A stretch of 9,645 nucleotides of DNA from Oscillospiraceae bacterium (GTDB lineage Bacteria > Bacillota > Clostridia > Oscillospirales > Acutalibacteraceae): contig CADBOL010000209.1 in assembly GCA_902796295.1 (NCBI GenBank), forward strand, positions 1-9,645, read 5' to 3'. The notes beneath the pieces are model-generated. The model saw nothing but the letters and a program-made list of their open reading frames with translations, was not told the DNA's origin and ran no database searches. Position 1 is the stretch's first letter, and every line of letters starts with the position of its first letter. The position numbers were made by a program, and so were the translations under genes. This document shows positions 1-6,791 of the stretch, in pieces.

Positions 1-495
1 CCGCAGATCGAAGTCACCTTTGACATCGACGCCAACGGCATCGTCCACGTTTCCGCAAAGGATCTCGGCACTCAGAAGGAGCAGTCAATTTCAATCACCG
101 CTTCGTCAAATATGAGCAAAGAGGATATAGACAAGGCTGTTGCCGAGGCGGAGAAATTCGCTGAGGAAGACAAGAAGCATAAGGAAGATGTTGACGCGAG
201 AAACGAAGCAGACCAGATGGTATATCAGGTTGAGAAACTTCTCAATGAAAACGCCGACAAATTCGACGAGGCGGATAAGAGCGCCGTAAGCGAAAAAGTC
301 AACGCTCTCAAAGAAGCTCTCAAAGGCGACAACATTGAAGATATCAAGGCAAAGAAGGAAGATCTTACAAAGAAATTCTATGAGATAAGCGAGAAGCTCT
401 ATAAGGCGGCCGGAGCTCAGGCAGATCCCGGCGCGCAGGGTCCCGAAGGCGGAGATCCCGGCGCAAACTATACGGATTTCACCGAAGCTGAATAA
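1..495 (+). CDS. dnaK: DnaK (Hsp70 chaperone), C-terminal part, 5' truncated by window edge
   Basis: ATP-dependent Hsp70 chaperone of the cytoplasm; only the last 164 residues are visible. The reading frame is open from base 1 and begins in the end of the substrate-binding beta domain, with the family signature [21 protein letters not shown]. The alpha-helical lid follows (about visible residues 38-140, rich in Glu, Lys and Asp, including [14 protein letters not shown]). The tail is Gly/Pro/Ala-rich and ends NYTDFTEAE, a diverged form of the acidic DnaK terminus. The nucleotide-binding domain lies to the left of the window. An internal ATG at 112 is not a real start, because the family signature lies upstream of it in frame. 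dnaJ begins 17 bp downstream, so the two are almost certainly co-transcribed. Heat-shock control elements such as CIRCE would lie outside the window. Confidence 0.98.
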   Translation, partial: PQIEVTFDIDANGIVHVSAKDLGTQKEQSISITASSNMSKEDIDKAVAEAEKFAEEDKKHKEDVDARNEADQMVYQVEKLLNENADKFDEADKSAVSEKVNALKEALKGDNIEDIKAKKEDLTKKFYEISEKLYKAAGAQADPGAQGPEGGDPGANYTDFTEAE

Positions 496-498
496 GAC

Positions 499-504
499 AG
501 AAGG
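499..504 (+). promoter_or_regulatory. dnaJ: Ribosome binding site deciding the TTG start of dnaJ
   Basis: AGAAGG lies in the 17-bp dnaK-dnaJ gap, 8 bases before TTG at 513. It supports initiation at this non-ATG codon, which is the only start preserving the full J domain. Confidence 0.75.
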
Positions 505-512
505 TATTTACT

Positions 513-1667
513 TTGGCAGATAAAAGAGATTATTACGAAGTCCTCGGAGTCAGTAAGGGTGCAAGTGACGAGGAAATAAAAAAAGCATACAGACAGAAGG
601 CAAAGGAATTCCATCCCGACCTTCATCCCGATGACTCCGCTGCCGAAGCGAAGTTCAAAGAGGTCAATGAGGCGTACGAAGTTCTCTCCGACAGCGACAA
701 GAGAGCAAAGTACGATCAGTTCGGTCACGCCGGAGTTGACCCCAATTTCAGTGCCGGCGGAGGAAGCCCGTTCGGCGGCGGATTTGATGTGGATCTGGGA
801 GATATTTTCGGCTCATTTTTCGGCGGCGGTTTCGGAGGATTCGGCGGCTCAAGGCAGTCCGGAAATCCGAACGCGCCGAGAAGGGGAGAGGATATCAGAA
901 CCCGTCTCACCATTTCATTTGAAGATGCGGCCAAGGGATGCAAGCGCAAGGTCGATGTGAATAAGGTTCACACCTGTCCCGACTGTCACGGAAACGGCTG
1001 CGCAAACGGCACGTCCCCGAAAGAATGCCCCGACTGTCACGGCAGGGGATATGTCAGCGTTCAGCAGAGAACACCTTTCGGTACCATACAGACACAGAAA
1101 TCCTGCCCGAAATGCTCGGGAGCAGGCAAGGTTATAGATAACCCCTGCCCGAAGTGCAGAGGCAAGGGCAGAATCTCTGAAAAAACCAGCGTTGATGTTG
1201 AGGTGCCGGCCGGTATTGACGACAGACAGTCATTTGTCATTTACGGTCAGGGAAATTCCGGCATAAACGGAGGCACGGAAGGCAATCTTGAAGTGGTTGT
1301 CTATGTCAGACCTCACCCCTATTTCACGCGTGAGGGATACACTCTGCTTCTTGATAAGCATATCAGTTTCACTCAGGCGGCAATGGGAGACAAGCTCAGG
1401 ATTCCCACACTTGAGGGCGATGTATTCTTTGACATTCCTCCCGGCACTCAGTCGGATACCGCTTTCACGCTTCGCGGCAAAGGCATACAGGTTGTCAACA
1501 GCCGCAGCAAGGGCGATATGGTCGTGAGAATCATCGTTGACACTCCCAAAAATCTGACTCAGAGGCAGAAGGAACTGATGCTTGAGCTTGAAAAAGAGCT
1601 CGGCGTCGAAAGAGGAGCCGCCCCCGGCAGCAAGAAGAATTTCTTTGATAAATTCAAAAACCAATAA
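513..1667 (+). CDS. dnaJ: DnaJ (Hsp40 co-chaperone), complete, TTG start
   Basis: Type I Hsp40 of 384 residues, the usual length. It delivers substrates to DnaK and stimulates its ATPase in the cytoplasm. Domains in order: the J domain (about 1-70) with the invariant HPD at 34-36; a Gly/Phe-rich linker (about 80-113); a zinc-binding region with four CxxCxGxG repeats at 155-162, 172-179, 198-205 and 212-219, all eight cysteines present; then the C-terminal substrate-binding beta domains and a basic tail ending KKNFFDKFKNQ. The start is TTG: it gives the canonical opening MADKRDYYEVLGV, no in-frame ATG precedes the J domain, and AGAAGG lies 8 bases upstream. The J-domain loop reads HPDLHPDD where HPDKNPDD is common, a minor variation. 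It lies 17 bp after dnaK and is followed by a hairpin terminator. Confidence 0.97.
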   Translation: MADKRDYYEVLGVSKGASDEEIKKAYRQKAKEFHPDLHPDDSAAEAKFKEVNEAYEVLSDSDKRAKYDQFGHAGVDPNFSAGGGSPFGGGFDVDLGDIFGSFFGGGFGGFGGSRQSGNPNAPRRGEDIRTRLTISFEDAAKGCKRKVDVNKVHTCPDCHGNGCANGTSPKECPDCHGRGYVSVQQRTPFGTIQTQKSCPKCSGAGKVIDNPCPKCRGKGRISEKTSVDVEVPAGIDDRQSFVIYGQGNSGINGGTEGNLEVVVYVRPHPYFTREGYTLLLDKHISFTQAAMGDKLRIPTLEGDVFFDIPPGTQSDTAFTLRGKGIQVVNSRSKGDMVVRIIVDTPKNLTQRQKELMLELEKELGVERGAAPGSKKNFFDKFKNQ

Positions 1668-1671
1668 AAGA

Positions 1672-1709
1672 AACGGCTTGCAGGAAGTATTATCAACCTG
1701 CAGGCCGTT
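1672..1709. terminator. Bidirectional intrinsic terminator between dnaJ and the convergent phosphoesterase operon
   Basis: A 13-bp stem (AACGGCTTGCAGG at 1672-1684 against CCTGCAGGCCGTT at 1697-1709, with one G-U pair) encloses a 12-base loop. Read on the minus strand it is followed by TTTCTTTTATT, a good U tract, so it can end the operon arriving from the right. Read on the plus strand it is followed by a looser T-rich stretch (TATGTTATTATTAT), adequate to end dnaK-dnaJ. Its place between two convergent stop codons fits a shared terminator. Confidence 0.75.
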
Positions 1710-1770
1710 ATGTTATTATTATCACGGAGCGAAGCGACTGACAACTGCCGGTGGCTCCATGCTGATTTCT

Positions 1771-1804
1771 GACTTGAGGCGCGGATTTATCTGAGTCTCA
1801 AGTC
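1771..1804. repeat. Inverted repeat in the convergent intergenic region, function unknown
   Basis: GACTTGAG (1771-1778) and CTCAAGTC (1797-1804) form a perfect 8-bp inverted repeat around an 18-base loop. No T tract follows on either strand, so it is not a standard intrinsic terminator. A weaker 5-bp pairing, GGAGC (1726-1730) with GCTCC (1754-1758), lies between it and the dnaJ terminator. No convincing gene is seen in 1710-1836. Confidence 0.4.
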
Positions 1805-1836
1805 TGCATGTTCTCGTTTAAATGCGAAACCCGGTT

Positions 1837-3564
1837 TTATGCTGCTTCCTGTAAGGAGTTATCTGCCATCCGGGAATTCATTATGCCTGTCATGTCTATG
1901 TATCCTGCGGGAATCTCGAACATATCACTGTCGGCATACGGATAGAGCTCATTTAATTCAAACATTGCCTTTTCTTCGCCTTCGTATTCAAACTCTATCT
2001 TTTCAAATTTGTTATCATCAAAATAATATTTAGCTATATACTTGTCGCCGGAAAGCGGCTGGAACTCATATTTCTCAACCCTGTATTCCTTGCCGTAGAT
2101 TTTCACGGTTTCCGTACCGAGATGCTTTTTGTCGGATGTATTATAAAACATAAAGCCGAGTGTGCTGTTTATTTCATCCGGACCGTACTGACTCATCAGA
2201 TCATTCAGATCTTGATTGCTTGTTATGTAATATCCTCTGAGCGACGGAATCAGCGTTATTAACTGACCGTCTCTGTAAATAATTCTCATTTCGATGTTTA
2301 ATCCGGATAAGGAAACAGTAATATCTATTGCGAATTTTTCGCCGTCATAGAAAGCGGACAAAGGAATGTCGGCTACTTCTTCCGACCCGGAATGCAGTGT
2401 TGCCTTGATTGTGAATAATCCGGAGGACATAATGTCACTCAGATTAAAGATGTTGAACGGAACGTGACTGAATTCTGCTTTGCCGTCGGAAGAAATTGTC
2501 AGAGTTGAGCCGCCATTCATCTCGGGCTCCCAGTAGCAGCCGGAGCCGCATTTGAGACCGTATGAGAGACGGATGCCGTCAACAAGCATTGACGAGCAGT
2601 TGACATGATCGTGTCCGACTACTATGTTTTTGGTGCTTCCGAGTTTCTTGCAAAGGTCAAAGAAACCGTTGTTGCCTTTTGGACTGCATACAGGTTCATG
2701 ATTCACTCCGAAGCAGGTGCCTGCATATTCAGGTTTCCAGCAGTCTTTATCTGCGTCATAGTAATCTGCATAATAATCGGCGTATTCAACAGTAGGGATA
2801 TGCATAAATACAGAGCTTTCAACTGTTTTACCCGCAGTTTCTTTTATTCCTTTTACAGCCCACTCATACCATTCAAGCTGGTTTGCCCAGAGATGGTCAT
2901 AGCCTGAAGTGTCACCATCGGATCCTGCATTAATCTTGCTTTCCTTGGTATCAAAGGCATTGGAGTGTGTATCCATCATAAACAGGGAGTGAATGATTTT
3001 GCCGTTTTCTGTAATGTTGATGATGTAGTTTCCAAAGCCCATATCTTTCGGCCCGAATTTAAAAAGACAGTTTTCGGTCTGTGTGAATTGATAAGCACAC
3101 CAGAATTCTGAGGGAGTGTTATTGACGTCGTGGTTGCCCATTACAGGCGCCCAGGGGATACCGTAGGAATCTATCTCTTTGCACAGCTCGATGTATGTGA
3201 GCATACCCCAGGCATTGTCGCCGGTGAGCGTGATCAAGTCGGGTTTTGTCTTTGTAATTTCATATTTTATTGTCGCTTTTGCAAAATCCCAGGAATCATC
3301 ATAGAGCTCTTTGTCTTTCAGCTGAATATCCGCGAGGTTAAGAACCACGAAGTCCTTATTGGGGTCTTTTTTCATTTCAACGCAGTATGAGCTTGAAAAT
3401 TTGTCTGAGGTGCTCCATTTATCAAACAGAGCATTTCTGTTTGCGGTCAGAGGTGCAATAATCTGACCGATTGACATAAAGAACGCCATTAGCAGACTTG
3501 TGCCGATTTTAAAATAATCGCCAAGCTGTGAAAAATAACCTTGTACAGACCCGAAAAAGTCCAT
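1837..3564 (-). CDS. Membrane-anchored calcineurin-like metallophosphoesterase (Dcr2/PAP29-like) with extra C-terminal beta-rich domain
   Basis: Predicted dinuclear-metal phosphoesterase of 575 residues, substrate unknown. A hydrophobic segment at about 20-40 (IGTSLLMAFFMSIGQIIAPL) looks like an uncleaved signal anchor, which would place the rest outside the cell. The catalytic domain spans about 70-365 with DIQ at 79-81, GDN at 115-117, GNHD at 143-146, His255 in FMHIP and GHDH at 317-320. The usual DxH of the first motif is DxQ here. NQLEWYEW (228-235) and the GFFDLCKKLG to VVGHDH spacing resemble the Dcr2/PAP29 group. Eleven cysteines lie before residue 344 and none after. Residues about 370-575 form a second, beta-rich region ending in MFEIPAGY, reminiscent of LolA-like or DUF4412-like domains (inference). 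The ATG at 3564 has AGGAGA 9 bases upstream. It is the last gene of the operon and looks more AT-rich than its neighbours. Confidence 0.88.
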   Translation of the reverse strand: MDFFGSVQGYFSQLGDYFKIGTSLLMAFFMSIGQIIAPLTANRNALFDKWSTSDKFSSSYCVEMKKDPNKDFVVLNLADIQLKDKELYDDSWDFAKATIKYEITKTKPDLITLTGDNAWGMLTYIELCKEIDSYGIPWAPVMGNHDVNNTPSEFWCAYQFTQTENCLFKFGPKDMGFGNYIINITENGKIIHSLFMMDTHSNAFDTKESKINAGSDGDTSGYDHLWANQLEWYEWAVKGIKETAGKTVESSVFMHIPTVEYADYYADYYDADKDCWKPEYAGTCFGVNHEPVCSPKGNNGFFDLCKKLGSTKNIVVGHDHVNCSSMLVDGIRLSYGLKCGSGCYWEPEMNGGSTLTISSDGKAEFSHVPFNIFNLSDIMSSGLFTIKATLHSGSEEVADIPLSAFYDGEKFAIDITVSLSGLNIEMRIIYRDGQLITLIPSLRGYYITSNQDLNDLMSQYGPDEINSTLGFMFYNTSDKKHLGTETVKIYGKEYRVEKYEFQPLSGDKYIAKYYFDDNKFEKIEFEYEGEEKAMFELNELYPYADSDMFEIPAGYIDMTGIMNSRMADNSLQEAA

Positions 3565-3573
3565 AGTTTTTCA

Positions 3574-3579
3574 TCTCCT
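3574..3579 (-). promoter_or_regulatory. Strong ribosome binding site for the 575-residue phosphoesterase
   Basis: On the minus strand AGGAGA lies 9 bases before the ATG at 3564, inside the 17-bp gap after the stop codon of the preceding gene. This spacing supports the chosen start just before the hydrophobic anchor. Confidence 0.75.
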
Positions 3580-3581
3580 GT

Positions 3582-4835
3582 TTATTTTTTTCTTTCTATA
3601 TACTCCCGGTAAAGCCGGTTTTTATATTCTTCGCTGTATTCATAAGTCCAGAGGTTATAGATACCATCAAAATCCTCAAACGTTTCATCCGGGTAAAGAG
3701 TGACGTTTCCCGGTCTGTAAGGTAGAGGTATTTCCGCAGTGCCGTTTGATGCGATATAGTATTCCCGGGCAATCTGCACGGCGAGGCGGTTGCTCTCCTG
3801 CCTGCCAAATTCCTCGTCAAACTTAATCTGTGTCACGGGGAAAAGCGCGCACGCGGCATTTGCTCTGCGGTAGAATTCTGGTGAAAGTCCGCTGTGGCCG
3901 TGGTGGGAAATCTGTATAATATCGCACGAGAGTGACTCGCGGTATCTCGTGAGCAGTACTCTGTCGCAGAGCTCAGAGGCATCTCCGGGAAGCATAATGC
4001 GCGTGCCTTCGCACTCAGCGAGATATACGGTGGATGTATCATTGAAATTATCAACCGGTGCGGGAAAAATATCTTCGTGAGTGCACAGAACGGTAAAAGA
4101 CCAGTTCCTTATACAGATTTTCATTCCCGTGTGGGGCTTTATCACTTTTATTTCTTTGTGCTCACTGAGAAGCGAACGGAATCTTGCCGTCCCGCTTATC
4201 ATATTATCCTCTTTTATCACCGCGTCATATCCGGGCGAAATGAAATTGAAGCAGACCGATTCAAGTTTAATCCTGTCAGAGTAATAACCGAGCAGGGAGT
4301 TGAATTTACCTATATGATCCTCGTGCGCGTGAGAAAAAAGCCAGCATGAAACGCGCGGCTTTTCCTCGCCCGATATCTTCCTGAGAAACTCGATTATCCT
4401 GATATCATCATTTACGGAATACCAGTGCGGGCTGTCGAGGATAATGAAGCTGCCGTCATCGCAGAGCATTATGTAACACATCCCGCAGTCAATGAGCGAG
4501 TGGTCAACCTCAAACTGGAAAAAAACGGGCTGTATATCCCCGGATTTCACGGGAGAGGTATTGAATCCGCAGGTAATGCCGTCGGTAATGATTCTTGTTT
4601 TTTTCTCCGCCGGCACATAATAAACATGAATAAGACAGTCTTTTCTGAAAGAGCGTGAGATATTGCCGTCGATGATATTTTTATCTGATTCGGTGTACCC
4701 GCGCTCTTTTATTTTTTTGCAGATATCATCAAAAAGAGATAATTCCGTATCGTCAATGATATACATTGCGGTTTCGTCACCGCAATCGTAAACCTCATTA
4801 TAAACGATTTCCGGAATTATCTCCGACAGTTTCAT
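3582..4835 (-). CDS. Metallo-beta-lactamase-fold hydrolase with an unassigned N-terminal domain
   Basis: Predicted metal-dependent hydrolase of 417 residues, substrate unknown. The metallo-beta-lactamase fold spans about 105-345: a strand-turn opening (CYIMLCDDGSFIILD, 120-134), the metal motif HAHEDH at 169-174, GDAS at 284-287 and SHHG at 310-313. The HxHxDH, GDAS and SHHG set is like that of the ComEC/Rec2-type extracellular domain and its stand-alone relatives, not true beta-lactamases. Residues 1-100 form a separate domain I do not recognise, and about 60 residues rich in Tyr, Glu and Asp follow the catalytic fold. No signal peptide or membrane segment is seen, so it is probably cytoplasmic unless exported otherwise. 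The ATG at 4835 has GGAG 6 bases upstream. It starts 15 bp after the M23 gene and ends 17 bp before the phosphoesterase gene, clearly in one operon. Confidence 0.88.
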   Translation of the reverse strand: MKLSEIIPEIVYNEVYDCGDETAMYIIDDTELSLFDDICKKIKERGYTESDKNIIDGNISRSFRKDCLIHVYYVPAEKKTRIITDGITCGFNTSPVKSGDIQPVFFQFEVDHSLIDCGMCYIMLCDDGSFIILDSPHWYSVNDDIRIIEFLRKISGEEKPRVSCWLFSHAHEDHIGKFNSLLGYYSDRIKLESVCFNFISPGYDAVIKEDNMISGTARFRSLLSEHKEIKVIKPHTGMKICIRNWSFTVLCTHEDIFPAPVDNFNDTSTVYLAECEGTRIMLPGDASELCDRVLLTRYRESLSCDIIQISHHGHSGLSPEFYRRANAACALFPVTQIKFDEEFGRQESNRLAVQIAREYYIASNGTAEIPLPYRPGNVTLYPDETFEDFDGIYNLWTYEYSEEYKNRLYREYIERKK

Positions 4836-4850
4836 GTTACGCTCCGATTC

Positions 4851-6788
4851 TTATGATATGAAATTAACGGGATTCTGTGTTTCGCCGTTATAGATTACCT
4901 CAAAATGAAGGTGAGGTCCGCTGGAGTTTCCTGTTGAGCCTACTCTGCCTATGGTTTTGCCGCCCTCAACGGTTTCGCCGATTCTCACGGTAATCGAGCC
5001 CTCAAGCAGATGGGCATATCTCGTCTTGTAGCCGTCACCGTGATTTATGAGCACCATATTGCCGTATCCGGAGGCGCTTCTCTGAACAACCTCGTCCACA
5101 CCCGAGCGCGAGGCGATAACAGGTGTACCTCTTGCTGTGCCGTTGCTTGTGCAAAGGTCAACTCCCTTGTGCCAGCCGCTGCTTCTCCATCCGTAGGGCG
5201 AGGAGATATAGTGGCAGTGAGGCGCAGGCCACAGGAATCCCATGGATGATGCCTGACCGATATATACTCCGCCGTAGGTTGTCTTTGTGCCGATTACGAT
5301 TATTTCTTCCTGAGGCGCGATGATAACCTCATCGGTAGTATATGTGGTGCTGAGTTCATTATCTATATATACATGAGTGGTTGTGACTCTCTTCTTTCCG
5401 CTTATACCTTCCTGGCGGACCACTCTGTATCCGCTGTATTTGGTGATGTCGCGGGTGGTGACTGTGGGATAGGGTACCTCCACCACTTCGGATGTGCTCA
5501 CGCTCTTTTTGATGTTGATGAGCTCGTTTTCTTCTATGTAGCTTTCAAGCTCGTTTGCCTCCCACATAATGCTTCTGTCATCGGGATAGAGGCCCTGCAC
5601 GTATTCAATCTCCTGCAGGATGCTCACGACATATCCGTTTTCTTCTGCTTTATCCTCATGGGGAGCGAGGATTTTATAAAAAACAGTTTTGGCGTCCGCC
5701 TCATTTTTAAGGGCGCAGATAAATCTGCCGTCAATGTAGATTCCGCAGGCATGGGTGAGATTTTCGGCGGAATTCTCAATCATTTTATCCGAAATAGTCC
5801 TCGCGTCATTGAGCTTGTCATATGACACAACCGCGAGCTCATAGCCGGCGTTGAGGTTTCCGGGAGCCGCTCCGGTAGTCTGCTCGGAAGTGATGCTGTT
5901 TGACGACAGACGGTCGAGCACCATATCCTTTGCCTCGATGAATACGGATTCATCGCTTATGTATCCTATGCTCTCATTGTTGTAGATAACCTTGAGAGCG
6001 AACGTCACGTTTTTCCAATAGCTGAATGTTAATATCAGCAGAGCAATCGCCGCAAGCGGGAGCGTATAATTCAATACGGTCCTGAGTACGGGCCTGCCGA
6101 AGGATTTCCTGAGATAGTGCAGTATGACAGCCGGAGTGGAAAGCGGGTGTCTGAAAGATCTGAAGATATTCCTGAACGATGCTCTCGTCTGTCTTCGCTG
6201 TGCCTTTGCCTCAATCGCGCTCTCATTTAGAGCGTTGCTCATACGCCTTGAAATGATCTCGTCTTTTACGGATGTGCGCATCCTGATAAACGGCGCTGCA
6301 ATAAAGCCGAAAAGGGTGCCGAATACAAGCTTGAAGAAATGCGCAACCAGATCGCCCAAAATATAGGTGAAGCGGTAAATTGAATTCTTTTCGTCAAGGT
6401 CTATATAGCGTGTCTTTTTGCGGCGCTTTACCCTGCGTTTTTTCTTTTTCTTTACCGGAGCGGATTCGGTGAAGGATTCGAGATTGATAATCTCTTCAAG
6501 CTTTGCGGTTTCGGGTTTTCCGCCGTCTGCTGAGGAAATATGCTCGACGCTGCGCATTGTTTCCTCTACCTCGGCCGAATACCTTCTCTCAATGTCGGCC
6601 CTGATGGCCTCCATCTCCAGCTTTTCTTTATTCTCGGCTTCGCGCCTGAGAATTTCCTCCCTCGAAAGCCCGCTGTCAAAGAACGACTGAGCCATTTCAT
6701 CGGCGCTCTCGATTATCTCATTATAGATATCCTGCTGCTCCGGTGAAACCGATCTGTCATTATTGAGTTCGCGTTTGTTTTCGTCCAT
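4851..6788 (-). CDS. Membrane-anchored G5-M23 peptidoglycan endopeptidase
   Basis: Predicted zinc endopeptidase of 645 residues that would cut peptidoglycan cross-bridges or stem peptides outside the membrane. Order: a Glu/Arg-rich, probably coiled-coil region (about 20-85); a polybasic run at 113-127; a hydrophobic stretch (about 141-168); a second basic stretch (about 170-236); a transmembrane helix (about 241-258); an extracellular region with two similar-looking segments (about 265-295 and 347-425); a G5 domain (about 432-503); and an M23 peptidase domain (about 525-640). By analogy to LytM, the zinc ligands would be His540, Asp544 (HKGVD) and His628, with His593 and His626 (HLH) catalytic; all are present, so it should be active. 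The 3-bp gap from rmlD and a weak ribosome site (TTTGGGA) suggest translational coupling. The exact start is therefore less certain than the frame. Confidence 0.92.
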   Translation of the reverse strand: MDENKRELNNDRSVSPEQQDIYNEIIESADEMAQSFFDSGLSREEILRREAENKEKLEMEAIRADIERRYSAEVEETMRSVEHISSADGGKPETAKLEEIINLESFTESAPVKKKKKRRVKRRKKTRYIDLDEKNSIYRFTYILGDLVAHFFKLVFGTLFGFIAAPFIRMRTSVKDEIISRRMSNALNESAIEAKAQRRQTRASFRNIFRSFRHPLSTPAVILHYLRKSFGRPVLRTVLNYTLPLAAIALLILTFSYWKNVTFALKVIYNNESIGYISDESVFIEAKDMVLDRLSSNSITSEQTTGAAPGNLNAGYELAVVSYDKLNDARTISDKMIENSAENLTHACGIYIDGRFICALKNEADAKTVFYKILAPHEDKAEENGYVVSILQEIEYVQGLYPDDRSIMWEANELESYIEENELINIKKSVSTSEVVEVPYPTVTTRDITKYSGYRVVRQEGISGKKRVTTTHVYIDNELSTTYTTDEVIIAPQEEIIVIGTKTTYGGVYIGQASSMGFLWPAPHCHYISSPYGWRSSGWHKGVDLCTSNGTARGTPVIASRSGVDEVVQRSASGYGNMVLINHGDGYKTRYAHLLEGSITVRIGETVEGGKTIGRVGSTGNSSGPHLHFEVIYNGETQNPVNFIS

Positions 6789-6791
6789 AAA

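Noticed and set aside
112..114. ATG as the start of a separate 127-residue protein
   Set aside because: The frame is open upstream and encodes the conserved DnaK substrate-binding domain, so this is an internal methionine.
1230..1664. A 144-codon open frame antisense to the end of dnaJ
   Set aside because: dnaJ is certain on the other strand. The antisense product has no known domain.
1582..1794. A small plus-strand frame running from the dnaJ end into the intergenic region
   Set aside because: It overlaps dnaJ in another frame and runs through the terminator hairpin, and its product is low-complexity.
3582..4835. Classification as a true beta-lactamase or a complete ComEC DNA-uptake protein
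   Set aside because: There is no signal peptide or ComEC-like membrane region. Only the HxHxDH, GDAS and HHG fold motifs are shared.
5373..5825. A 150-codon open frame on the plus strand inside the M23 gene
   Set aside because: It is antisense to the G5 and upstream extracellular region of a well-supported gene and has no family features.
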